Shown: positions 18,377 through 26,471 of the stretch, in pieces
Numbering within the stretch: position 1 is the first letter of the stretch
How the letters are laid out: each line of letters begins with the position of its first letter
From: Streptomyces bauhiniae
GTDB taxonomy: Bacteria; Actinomycetota; Actinomycetes; Streptomycetales; Streptomycetaceae
Direction of reading: 5' to 3'
Length of the DNA stretch: 64,000 nucleotides
Assembly (NCBI RefSeq): GCF_004784475.1
Contig: NZ_SRRT01000006.1
Span: 496,001-560,000 of the forward strand
Notes under the pieces: generated by a model
Told to the model about the DNA's origin: nothing
The model's input: the letters and a program-made list of their open reading frames with translations, nothing else
Databases searched by the model: none
Program-made: the position numbers and the translations under genes

Positions 18377-20008
18377 ATGGACACCAGGCCCTCCTCGCCC
18401 CCGCCCGCCCGGCCGCCGCTGGCGCGCCGCCCGTTCCGGCCGCTGGCCGCCCCCCGCGCCACGGCCCGGACGGTGGCCGCCCTGCTCGCGGCGTCCGCGC
18501 TGTTCGTGTCCGGCTGCGGAGCGGGCGGTACGGGCTCGGACGGCACGGTGGCGGCGGCGCTGGCCGCGCTGCCGATGTCGACCCCGTCGGCGCTGTCGCC
18601 GTACTACACGCAGAAGCTGAGCTGGCGGGAGTGCGGCGCCCCCGGCTTCGAGTGCGCCACGATGAAGGTGCCGCTCGACTACGACAAGCCCGCTTCCGGC
18701 GACATCAAGCTGGCCGTCGCCCGCAAGAAGGCCACCGGCAAGGGCAAGCCGCTCGGCTCCCTGCTGGTGAACCCGGGCGGTCCGGGCGGCTCCGCGATCG
18801 GCTACCTCCAGCAGTACGCCGGCATCGGCTACCCCGCCGAGGTCCGCGCCCGCTACGACATGGTCGCCGTCGACCCGCGCGGGGTGGCCCGCAGCGAGCC
18901 CGTGGAATGCCTCGACGGCCGCCAGATGGACACGTTCACGCAGACGGACATGACCCCGGACGACGCCAAGGAGACGGACGCCCTGGTCGGCGCCGACCGG
19001 ACGTTCGCGGAGGGCTGCGGGGAGCACTCCGCGAAGCTGCTCCGGCACGTCTCCACCGTCGAGGCGGCCCGCGACATGGACGTCCTGCGCGAAGTGCTCG
19101 GCGACAAGAAGCTGAACTACGTGGGCGCGTCGTACGGCACGTTCCTCGGCGCGACCTACGCCGGGCTGTTCCCGCACCGCACCGGCCGGCTGGTGCTGGA
19201 CGGCGCGATGGACCCCTCGCTGGACGCCCGGCAGATCAACCTGGACCAGACGGCGGGCTTCGAGACGGCGTTCCAGGCGTTCTCGGCGGACTGCGTCAAG
19301 CAGGCCGACTGCCCGCTGGACGGCAAGGACGCGACCCCCGCGCAGGTCGGCGACCGCCTGGAGAAGTTCTTCCGCGCGCTCGACGCCCACCCGATCCCGG
19401 CCGGCGACGCGGACGGCCGCCGCCTGACCGAGTCGCTGGCGACCATCGGCGTGATCGCGGCGATGTACGACGAGAGCACCTGGGAGCAGCTCCGCGAGGC
19501 GCTGGACTCCGCGATGGACGAGAACGACGGCGCGGGCCTGCTGGCCCTGTCCGACAGCTACTACGAGCGCGACGCCCGCGGCCACTACAGCAACCTGATG
19601 ATGGCCAACTCGGCCGTGAACTGCCTCGACCTGCCGCCCGCCTTCGAGAGCCCGGAGCAGGTGGAGCAGGCGCTGCCGCGGTTCGAGAAGGCGTCCCCGG
19701 TGTTCGGCCCGAGCCTGGCCTGGTCCTCCCTGAACTGCACGTACTGGCCGGTCAAGGCCACCGGCGAGCCGCACCGCATCGAGGCGAAGGGCGCGGCGCC
19801 CATCGTGGTCGTCGGCACCACCCGCGACCCGGCGACCCCCTACCGCTGGGCCCAGTCCCTCTCCCGCCAGCTCTCCTCGGGCCGCCTCCTCACCTACGAG
19901 GGCGACGGCCACACCGCCTACGGCCGCGGCAGCTCCTGCGTCGACTCCGCGATCAACACCTACCTCCTCCACGGCACCCCGCCGGCCCCCGGCAAACGCT
20001 GCACCTGA
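18377..20008 (+). CDS. Secreted lipoprotein alpha/beta-hydrolase peptidase (Tap/SlpD-type, S33)
   Basis: This 543-residue protein has a long basic N-terminus, a hydrophobic helix and the lipobox LFVSGCG (Cys at about residue 52), so it is exported and lipid-anchored. The hydrolase core shows the oxyanion motif NPGGPGGSA, the nucleophile Ser252 in GASYGT, and a C-terminal Asp/His pair in TRDPATPYRW and GDGHTAYG. This is the pattern of tripeptidyl-aminopeptidase-like enzymes of Streptomyces, which trim peptides from exported proteins. It is the last core gene before the tRNA-Thr attachment locus. Confidence 0.88.
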   Translation: MDTRPSSPPPARPPLARRPFRPLAAPRATARTVAALLAASALFVSGCGAGGTGSDGTVAAALAALPMSTPSALSPYYTQKLSWRECGAPGFECATMKVPLDYDKPASGDIKLAVARKKATGKGKPLGSLLVNPGGPGGSAIGYLQQYAGIGYPAEVRARYDMVAVDPRGVARSEPVECLDGRQMDTFTQTDMTPDDAKETDALVGADRTFAEGCGEHSAKLLRHVSTVEAARDMDVLREVLGDKKLNYVGASYGTFLGATYAGLFPHRTGRLVLDGAMDPSLDARQINLDQTAGFETAFQAFSADCVKQADCPLDGKDATPAQVGDRLEKFFRALDAHPIPAGDADGRRLTESLATIGVIAAMYDESTWEQLREALDSAMDENDGAGLLALSDSYYERDARGHYSNLMMANSAVNCLDLPPAFESPEQVEQALPRFEKASPVFGPSLAWSSLNCTYWPVKATGEPHRIEAKGAAPIVVVGTTRDPATPYRWAQSLSRQLSSGRLLTYEGDGHTAYGRGSSCVDSAINTYLLHGTPPAPGKRCT

Positions 20009-20115
20009 CCCCCCCCCGTACCGGGCCCCCACGGACCGGGGGCCCGGTACGAACCACCCCTCGAACCTGTGTAGACTTACCGACGTTGCCGATCGCACCC
20101 CGGTGCGTCCAACAC

Positions 20116-20192
20116 GCCGCTTTAGCTCAGATGGCCAGAGCAACGCACTCGTAATGCGTAGGTCTCGGGTTCGAATCCCGAAAGCGGCTCCA
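20116..20192 (+). tRNA. tRNA-Thr (anticodon CGT), attachment site of the island
   Basis: A full cloverleaf is visible: acceptor GCCGCTT/AAGCGGC, D stem GCTC/GAGC, anticodon stem ACGCA/TGCGT with loop CTCGTAA (anticodon CGT, Thr), T stem TCGGG/CCCGA with TTCGAAT, and an encoded CCA end. The 3' half recurs at 38901-38945, which shows that this gene is the integration target and that integration rebuilt it. Confidence 0.96.
20148..20191 (+). repeat. Left attachment repeat (3' half of intact tRNA-Thr)
   Basis: From the anticodon loop to the CC of the encoded CCA this segment matches 38901-38945 with one substitution and one inserted G. It is part of the functional tRNA. Confidence 0.92.
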
Positions 20193-20195
20193 TTG

Positions 20196-20230
20196 AACCC
20201 CAGCTCAGGCGTCTGAGCTGGGGTTTCTTT
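20196..20230 (+). terminator. Terminator after tRNA-Thr
   Basis: A 13-bp stem (AACCCCAGCTCAG / CTGAGCTGGGGTT) with a 4-base loop is followed by TTCTTTTTCT, a classical rho-independent terminator. A related hairpin (ACCCCAGG/CCTGGGGT then TTT and CTGTTGGCC) follows the displaced tRNA end at the right of the island, so the similarity of the two junctions goes beyond the tRNA itself. Confidence 0.92.
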
Positions 20231-20279
20231 TTCTGTTGGCCTTGAAATCTCGGCAAATCGGGCACCCTCTATCTGTGCA

Positions 20280-20309
20280 TCGTAATGCGTAGGTCGAAGG
20301 TTCGATTCT
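20280..20309 (+). repeat. Decayed third copy of the tRNA-Thr attachment core
   Basis: The sequence CGTAATGCGTAGGTCG followed by GGTTCGATTC repeats the anticodon-loop to T-loop part of the tRNA core, about 130 bases right of the intact tRNA, but loses the match in the T and acceptor stems. It points to an earlier or tandem integration at the same site. Confidence 0.8.
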
Positions 20310-20391
20310 GTGACGAGACCGACGGGCCAAGGCTCTGAACTGGTCTTTTGCTTGCCGGTAGCGGACAGGCCAGGTTGGCACAACGGATCCT

Positions 20392-20410
20392 GGTGGACAA
20401 CCGGTGGACA
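20392..20410 (+). repeat. Left end paired GGTGGACA repeats
   Basis: Two exact GGTGGACA copies start at 20392 and 20403, 11 bp apart. The same pair with the same 11-bp step occurs inside the right end (38764 and 38775). They are candidate arm-type recombinase or excisionase binding sites. Confidence 0.6.
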
Positions 20411-20542
20411 GCCGTGCGTGAAGCTCCGTCAGAAACCTTCGCCACCCCCTGGCCAACGGGTGAAATTCACCGGTCTTCGAGGGGCCGTCGGCGGCGTGGG
20501 GACTGTTTGGTTCTGACATGGATCGATGGCGAGAAGGTCGAA

Positions 20543-20764
20543 TCACGGACGCGCGTGTGCGAAGGAGATCGTTGAGGATGCACACCGGCGAGCTGAGTGC
20601 ACTGCCAGCCGGGCGTCGAGCGCTGTCTCCCACTGCTCAGTCAGCCCAATCATGAGGCGCTTGTGTATGCCAGGGGTAACGCGGGCATTGGGTGCTGAGA
20701 CAGAGCCGTCGATGTGGCCCCTTCGGTTGTCCATGAGGACCCTCCCGGTGCCCGGGTCTTCCAT
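20543..20764 (-). pseudogene. C-terminal remnant of a tyrosine integrase
   Basis: Read on the minus strand, the 73-codon frame contains RRGHIDGSVSAPNARVTPG and then KRLMIGLTEQWETALDARLA. This is the usual end of Streptomyces integrases, where GH(I/M)DGSVSARYxHVTP holds the last catalytic His and the Tyr nucleophile. Here the Tyr position is Asn and no N-terminal or core domain can be found upstream in any frame, so the gene is dead. Its 3' end points towards the decayed attachment copy at 20280, the normal int-att order. The rest of the 955-base stretch 20193-21148 has only short, unconvincing frames. Confidence 0.68.
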
Positions 20765-21148
20765 CTAGGTTCGGTGGGTGTGACACAGCCTGTGAGGTGT
20801 GAGGCCCTTGGCGGTTGAGAGCCAGCAGGCGTTGGCCCGGTTGCTGGCGCCGCGTCCTCGGGCTGGAACGTCGGGCTAAGGCTTGCCGAGCAGGCGTACG
20901 GGGCGGGCTTCTTGCAGTGCCTTCTTTGGATACCAGCCGCAAGACTGCCAGGGTGAACGGCAAACTCGCGAAGATCCGGCTCCACGCTGTTCGCGTCGCC
21001 ATCAGGGCAGGGCCCCTGCCTTGCTCAGGACGGACAACCCGCTATACCGGGTGTCTCGCCACAGACTGGCAGGAAAGGCAGTGGATACTCCAGACGGCAG
21101 CTGACCGCCTCGGCACACACGGCTTGTCTCTTCAGTCATGATGCTCAC

Positions 21149-21532
21149 ATGGCCACCATCCAGTCAGCAGCCGAGATCGCATCCCTCCTGGAGGGACTCA
21201 ATGGGAAGAAGATCGCCGCGCTCCAGGTGCTCGGCGTCAACTCTCTCAAGTCCATTTCACCTCTTCCAGACGCGCTCGTCGGGGAGGCAGTGGCAGAGGT
21301 GGACGTCGCGGAGCGCATCATCACCATGCACACGGCCGGCCACCGCATCTCGTTCGATCTGCAACGTACGGGCCGGGTCGTGATGCTCGAATCTGCCGAG
21401 CCCTACCAGCATGTTGCTGGGGTTAGCCGCCCTACGGTCCGCCTTCTCACGGCTGACGGATCAGGCGTGGACCTGACCGAGCCAGCTAAGACGAAGCGGA
21501 TCACAGTCACGATCGTGACCAGGTCTGAGTGA
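21149..21532 (+). CDS. Small island protein, possibly Fpg/Nei N-terminal-like fold
   Basis: This 127-residue protein is the first gene of the plus-strand cargo operon and is 88 bases from the ATPase gene. Nothing is certain about its function. The order 'DALVGEAVAEVDV...HRISFDLQRTGRVVML...RPTVRLLTADGSGVDLTEP' reminds me of the beta-sandwich of formamidopyrimidine-DNA glycosylase (LVG...V.V, H.GM.GR.L, VRL.DG..L...DPR). However, the N-terminal catalytic Pro-Glu, the H2TH and the zinc finger are absent. If the resemblance is real it would be a DNA-sensing module rather than a glycosylase. The ribosome binding site is weak. Confidence 0.6.
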   Translation: MATIQSAAEIASLLEGLNGKKIAALQVLGVNSLKSISPLPDALVGEAVAEVDVAERIITMHTAGHRISFDLQRTGRVVMLESAEPYQHVAGVSRPTVRLLTADGSGVDLTEPAKTKRITVTIVTRSE

Positions 21533-21620
21533 CGTTGCCGCACCGTATGACTGGCTTTCCAGGCGGCCTCGATGCAGCTACTCTCGACGCAGGTATCTGA
21601 GCAAGTCATCGGGAGAAGCG

Positions 21621-23078
21621 ATGGGCCGGCAGACGCAACGTAAGGACGACCTCCTGGTCTCCTCCAACTTCATCCGCGCAGTCCGGGAGTCGGGCTACGT
21701 CAGCCTCTCGACCGCCCTCGCAGAACTCATCGACAACTCGCTCCAGGCGGCAGCGACGAAGGTCGCGGTCACGGTCACGAGGCCCAAACCAGGTGGCCTT
21801 CCGGAGATCGGTGTGGAGGACGACGGCGAAGGCATGTCGCGCTCCCGGCTCGAGGCATGCCTCCGCTTCGGCGGCTCGTCACGCTTCGACGAAAGGCAGT
21901 CGTTCGGCCGGTTCGGCATGGGGCTGCCTGCCGCGTCCCTCAGCCAGGCGCGGCGAGTAGAGGTGACCTCATGGCAGAACGGTCAGGTGGCCAACCGGGT
22001 CTGCTTGGACGTTGACGCCATCGCGGCCGGGACCCCGGTTGATCTTCGGGCTCGCCGTCAGCCCGGCGTCACGACGGGGTCGGGCTGCCTGGTGACCTGG
22101 CAGCACTGTGACCGTATCGAGTACCAGCGCCTCGCCTGGCTCGAGCGTGCGCTGCGGCGGGACCTTGGACGCATCTACCGCCGCTTCCTCAGCAACGGGG
22201 ACGTCACGTTGACCCTCAATGGGAGGCGGGTCGACCCGGTCGATCCCATGCTTCTCACGGCGAAGATCGAGGGGTACAGCGGCGGCTTGGCGTTCGAGCC
22301 GCTTCGCTACGAACTGGCAGCGTCGTCGGGCAGGACGGCCTTCGTTACTGTCCGGTTCGCGATGCTGCCGGTGCAGCACTGGCATCACCTGGATAATGCG
22401 ACCAAGCGGCGCAGCGGCATCGTAGGCGGAGCTGGCGTCTCCATCCTCCGCGCCGGTCGCGAGATCGCGACCGGCTGGCACCTTATGGGGGCGAAGCGCA
22501 AAGAGAACTACGACGACTGGTGGCGCTGCGAGATCGAGTTTGATCCCGTCCTCGACGAGCATTTTGGTATCACCATCAACAAGCAGGGAATTCGGCCTTC
22601 CCAGGTACTCCAGGAGGCCCTCGGGTCAGAGTTGGAGGCGATCGCCCGGCTTTTGAACTCACGTGTCCGCCAGGCTTTCGAGGAGGTCAAGTTTCAAGCG
22701 GCCACGGAGGCGTCATGCCGGGTAGCGGCGGCCGCGGATGTCGATCTACCTGTCATCCCTACGTCGGGTAGGGGATCAGGCGCCCTGAGTTACCGGATTG
22801 GATCCGAGCAACTCTCGATCGATAAGATGTTCGCCTCTTCTCTGAAGCGGCGCACGCTCGATGTCACGCTGAACGTTGACCACCCTGCCTTCGCAGCGTT
22901 GTACCGCCCGCTCCAGAAGTTGGGTGATGAGGCGGCAGGAGAACTCCGGACTGCCCTCGAACTGTTCCTCCTGTCCTTCGCCCGCACCACAACACTCCTC
23001 AGCCGCGACGGCCACAACTGCGACGATCTCCTGCGCATGTGGAGCAGGACCTACGGACGGATGCTCCAAAAGTCATGA
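21621..23078 (+). CDS. GHKL (Bergerat-fold) ATPase of the island defence locus
   Basis: This 485-residue protein has an N-terminal HATPase domain with three clear boxes: ELIDNSLQAA (about residues 34-43, catalytic Glu and Mg-binding Asn), DDGEGM (about 66-71) and FGRFGMGLPAAS (about 94-105). This arrangement is as in MORC, MutL and Hsp90-like ATPases, which close a gate around substrate on ATP binding. The C-terminal ~300 residues are not recognised; they include a likely S5-like transducer region. GGGAGAAG precedes the ATG. Its stop overlaps the next start as ATGA, so it is coupled to the DruA-like gene. Such free-standing ATPases recur in defence islands. Confidence 0.82.
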   Translation: MGRQTQRKDDLLVSSNFIRAVRESGYVSLSTALAELIDNSLQAAATKVAVTVTRPKPGGLPEIGVEDDGEGMSRSRLEACLRFGGSSRFDERQSFGRFGMGLPAASLSQARRVEVTSWQNGQVANRVCLDVDAIAAGTPVDLRARRQPGVTTGSGCLVTWQHCDRIEYQRLAWLERALRRDLGRIYRRFLSNGDVTLTLNGRRVDPVDPMLLTAKIEGYSGGLAFEPLRYELAASSGRTAFVTVRFAMLPVQHWHHLDNATKRRSGIVGGAGVSILRAGREIATGWHLMGAKRKENYDDWWRCEIEFDPVLDEHFGITINKQGIRPSQVLQEALGSELEAIARLLNSRVRQAFEEVKFQAATEASCRVAAAADVDLPVIPTSGRGSGALSYRIGSEQLSIDKMFASSLKRRTLDVTLNVDHPAFAALYRPLQKLGDEAAGELRTALELFLLSFARTTTLLSRDGHNCDDLLRMWSRTYGRMLQKS

Positions 23079-25051
23079 AAGAAGAGGCAAAACTCGTCCC
23101 TCTCAGCCTTCCGGCCGATTCCTCCCGCGGGGAACGGCAAGGGTTCGCCCGGCTCTGCACCCAGCTTGCGAGCACGCCGGTGGGGGCTGAAGCCGTAGGC
23201 GACCACGAGCGGTGGATGAAGGCAGCCAAGATCAACAACCTGTACGACCAGCCTCTGCTCGCGGCAGCTGCTCACGTCGCCATCGATCTTGTGGATCAAG
23301 GCTGGACGGTCCGAGTGGACAAGTCTAAGGCCGTCTTTACTCCCCCTTCAGTCCACGGCGACCGCAAGGTGGAGAAGGCCCGGATCCGGCGTCAGGAGCA
23401 CCTCCGCCGTGACGAACAGCTCAGAAAGAGCAGCGTTCGACGGTTCGTCGAGGGAATGGAGCGCACGCACCAGCACGGCGACCGATTGGTCTCCGTCTTC
23501 AACCTGATGCGTGACGGCCGCGAGATGGCTGACGCGCTTCAGCGCGCCGGCGCGTCTGCGGATGTCATTAAGCCCTACGTTCAGATCGTCGACTCATCGA
23601 CTTGTGAGCTGACCGGATTCAAACTTCACGACATCTGGCGTTACTTCCGCCACACATGGTCCAACGCCTACGCGACCGTGCCTGGCCGTTCGATGCCGAT
23701 CCTGGTCCGGGACGCAGCCACCGAGTTTCACGCGGTGATCGGGTTGGCGGCCATCTCCAGCCCCGTCGTCCAGATTGCCGAGCGTGACCACTGGATGGGC
23801 TGGGAGACGGATCAGTTCCTCGAGCAGGTGCAAGCTGAGCCCACTGCTGATATTGCTGGCTGGCTGGCTCAGCGGATCGAGGGCCAGCAGCGCGAGATCT
23901 ACGTTGACGATCTCCTTCGTGACGGGATTCTCCAACCGACCGACCTGGCAGCGCCCACGCCTGAGGTCATCGCTCGGTTGCGGGCCGATGCCGATCGGCA
24001 TCGGCAGAGGCACCACCAGGCGAGCACGATCCGTGCGGTCCGCAACATCGACCGCGAAGCGTGGGTGGAGCGCGCCGAAACTGACCTATTTCGGAGCAAG
24101 CGTTCGTCAGCGCTCGCAGAAGCCCTAGAGATCGCCAGCCTGCTTGGAGGCTATCTCTCCCCGCCCACGATGGAAGGACTCACCAAGGCCTTCTCGGATC
24201 CTAAGGCCCGTTCGCAGATGCGCCGAGTGGTGCGTCGCGCACGTGGAGAGAGGGTCGGTACTGTCATCGCCGACCTCACCGTCTGCGGCGCCGTGGCGCC
24301 CTACAGCGCGCTAGCGGCGGGGAAGCTAGTGGGGGCTCTTGCCGTCTCGCCCCAGGTTCTGTCCGCTTACCGCGAGAAGTATGCACGCCCGAGCGAGATC
24401 GCGTCGGCGATGGCCGGCCGCCCGATCCTGCGTGAGCCCCGGCTCTCCTTCGTCGGAACCACGTCGCTCTACGGCACCGGTTCAAGTCAGTACAACCGAC
24501 TGTTTTGGCCTGCTGACGTCATGGGCGGTGAGAGCGACATCCGTATGGGCTTTCACGAGCTTGGACGGTCACGGTCCTTCGGGACCTCTCACTTCTCCGA
24601 TGAGACAGTCGACGCCCTGGTTCGAGCCTCGACGTTGAGCGGCTCGCTCGTCCGGGTCAACAGTCTCTTCGGCGAGGGTGTCAGCCCCCGACTACGTAAG
24701 GTCCGAGTGGGGCTGGCAGCTCTTGGCTGGCCCGCCAACGAGCTTCTCAAGCACGGACGGGAGCGCATCCTCTACGGGGTTCCTTTGGTCGAGAACCTGC
24801 GGGACTACTCGCTCGGCGTCGACCAGGAGCCGAGGTACCTGTTGAATCCCGAACTGACCGAGGCGGACGCCAAGGTCTCCGAGTGGTGGCTTGAGCGCTG
24901 GTGCCGACGACGGGCCACACAGGAGCATGTTCTTGAGTCCATGCGCTCGCATCGGTTGGTCCGTCCAGTGGAGCACGGTGCCCGCGTACCGCTGCCTGTA
25001 GGAGAGGGAATGCCGGCGCCCGGCGAGGAAATGTTTCCTATCTCCGATTAA
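23075..25051 (+). CDS. DUF4338 (DruA-like) domain protein of the defence locus
   Basis: This 658-residue protein starts in an ATGA overlap with the ATPase gene. Residues ~1-390 are helical, rich in Arg and Glu, with no motif I know. Residues ~400-600 resemble the Druantia DruA/DUF4338 family: ALAAGKLVGALAVSP, SEIASAMAGRPI, VGTTSLYGTGSSQYNR, GRSRSFGTSHFSDET and FGEGVSPRLRKVRVGLAALG. DruA is the family marker of type I Druantia and its biochemical role is not established. Here the domain sits at the end of a much longer protein than the ~400-residue DruA. The assignment is from memory of the motif pattern and needs a profile search. Confidence 0.66.
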   Translation: MKEEAKLVPLSLPADSSRGERQGFARLCTQLASTPVGAEAVGDHERWMKAAKINNLYDQPLLAAAAHVAIDLVDQGWTVRVDKSKAVFTPPSVHGDRKVEKARIRRQEHLRRDEQLRKSSVRRFVEGMERTHQHGDRLVSVFNLMRDGREMADALQRAGASADVIKPYVQIVDSSTCELTGFKLHDIWRYFRHTWSNAYATVPGRSMPILVRDAATEFHAVIGLAAISSPVVQIAERDHWMGWETDQFLEQVQAEPTADIAGWLAQRIEGQQREIYVDDLLRDGILQPTDLAAPTPEVIARLRADADRHRQRHHQASTIRAVRNIDREAWVERAETDLFRSKRSSALAEALEIASLLGGYLSPPTMEGLTKAFSDPKARSQMRRVVRRARGERVGTVIADLTVCGAVAPYSALAAGKLVGALAVSPQVLSAYREKYARPSEIASAMAGRPILREPRLSFVGTTSLYGTGSSQYNRLFWPADVMGGESDIRMGFHELGRSRSFGTSHFSDETVDALVRASTLSGSLVRVNSLFGEGVSPRLRKVRVGLAALGWPANELLKHGRERILYGVPLVENLRDYSLGVDQEPRYLLNPELTEADAKVSEWWLERWCRRRATQEHVLESMRSHRLVRPVEHGARVPLPVGEGMPAPGEEMFPISD

Positions 25052-25200
25052 GAGACCGTTACCACCTACTCCAGACGCTGGCGTCGGCCCAGCGCGCTGC
25101 TTGGGAGGCCTTCCGGCACGATGACTACCGACGGGGCGTGACCAGTCTCGTACTCAAGCGCGGATGCTTGAGCACAGAAGTCGTCATGCGATCGCTTGTG

Positions 25201-25245
25201 CCCGCGGGCTGTGCTACCCCGGGTTCCGGGAGCACAGCCCGCGGG
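25201..25245. terminator. Bidirectional terminator between the convergent island operons
   Basis: A perfect 15-bp stem (CCCGCGGGCTGTGCT / AGCACAGCCCGCGGG) with a 15-base loop that itself contains CCCGGG...CCGGG lies between the two convergent stops (25051 and 25278). It can serve both operons, which supports reading the two as one designed locus. Confidence 0.85.
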
Positions 25246-25277
25246 GGACGGACGCTGGTGCTTGGAATGCTCTTGCT

Positions 25278-26471
25278 TCATGCCTCGCCCAAGTCGGGTT
25301 TTGACGATCCTGAGACGTGCTGCAGGAAGCTCGAGTCGACTTCGATATCGCCTGTCAGACGCCATGCGCGACGTTCGTATGAGAGGTCTCCGGTCACCGT
25401 AAAGGGCAGTTGGCGCTTGTATGCCATTATTGCCCAGCCGTGATTCTCGCCAGCTAGCGGAACCTGGACTCGCAGACTTTTGCCACTTACCTCCGCCGCT
25501 ACGGTGATGATTGCTGATTCGTCGTTGCTGGATGCCGCATCATCCCGCGTGAGTGATTTGACGAGTCCGACCAACGTCTCCCGTCGTGTGGGCTCTTCCC
25601 TTCGTACGAGCCGCTCCCGGACTCGCGGGAGCCCATCAATCACATCGCGGTCCAGCACAATGGCTGCTAGTCCCACATCTGGCCTACGTTCAGATGCTGC
25701 CCATTGGAAAGACAAGTCCAGCGAACGAAGGTGTTCGGGCTGCGACATATCTTCGAGTGACTCGACCAGCCCTGCACTTAGCCCGCGAGCGCTTGGAAAT
25801 TCGAGGGCCTCCTGGTCCCAGAATTGCGTCAGGCGCTTTGTGGTCTCAAGTCCTCTAGCTAGGGTTTCCATGACCCGCCGAGGGAAGGCAATAGTTGGCC
25901 GCTCGGGGCTGCCGATAGCCTGAGCGCTAGGGTCTCCCAGGCGTGTTACGACAGTGAATACAAAACTGCCACGCTTCGTGTGCCCGAGGCGTACGTCTTC
26001 ATCGAGGAATTCGCCTACTGCCGCTGGCCGGCGTCCCTTATGCGAGTGATGGGGGTCAGCGGTTGTGGTTGCTGCTGCCCTCATCATCTTGTAGATGGCT
26101 TGCAGCGTCCTTTCGGCTTGTTGGAAGGGGATTGTGCCGTCAATCATGCCTTGATCGATACGAACGAAAAAGAGATCCGCACGTGTGGCGATGACGTGTT
26201 CTAGTAGCTGACCTGCATCCCAGTCATGAATGTGCCCGAGTGACTCGAGCGCGTCCACGAAGCGTGGCATGAAATCTGCGAAGTCCGTAGCAAGCGGGAT
26301 CATGACACGTGGCGCGGTGGACAAGTGACCCGAGCCATAGCGCCAGACCTGACGAACATCGGGCTGTTGATGTTCCAGTTCCCAGTCATGAGAAGCCAGG
26401 AACTGGGAGACAGCAAGAGGAGTCAACGCAGATGCAATATCGCGGTAACTTTCGAGTATGGATCGGTTCAC
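25278..26471 (-). CDS. Island protein of unknown function (397 aa)
   Basis: This 397-residue protein starts in an ATGA overlap with the DUF4365 gene and is the last gene of the minus operon. The N-terminal 150 residues contain WELEHQQPDVRQVWRYGSG and 'RVMIPLATDFADFMPRFVDAL', an arrangement that looks like a DNA/RNA-sensing or scaffold domain. A middle part contains SFVFTVVTRLGD, and the C-terminal third is beta-rich (ESAIITVAAEVSGKSLRVQVPL). No catalytic motif is evident. Coupling to a nuclease-like gene suggests a partner role. The family is not recognised. Confidence 0.78.
   Translation of the reverse strand: MNRSILESYRDIASALTPLAVSQFLASHDWELEHQQPDVRQVWRYGSGHLSTAPRVMIPLATDFADFMPRFVDALESLGHIHDWDAGQLLEHVIATRADLFFVRIDQGMIDGTIPFQQAERTLQAIYKMMRAAATTTADPHHSHKGRRPAAVGEFLDEDVRLGHTKRGSFVFTVVTRLGDPSAQAIGSPERPTIAFPRRVMETLARGLETTKRLTQFWDQEALEFPSARGLSAGLVESLEDMSQPEHLRSLDLSFQWAASERRPDVGLAAIVLDRDVIDGLPRVRERLVRREEPTRRETLVGLVKSLTRDDAASSNDESAIITVAAEVSGKSLRVQVPLAGENHGWAIMAYKRQLPFTVTGDLSYERRAWRLTGDIEVDSSFLQHVSGSSKPDLGEA

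Noticed and set aside
16286..20383. Minus-strand frame of 1365 codons running through holB, the peptidase and the tRNA
   Set aside because: Shadow frame; it would read through a tRNA gene and its terminator.
20392..20410. CRISPR-like short repeats at island ends
   Set aside because: Only two copies of 8 bp per site with no spacers and no cas genes.
20815..21141. 108-codon frame between the integrase remnant and the first cargo gene
   Set aside because: No motif, poor codon bias and no ribosome site; best seen as degraded DNA.
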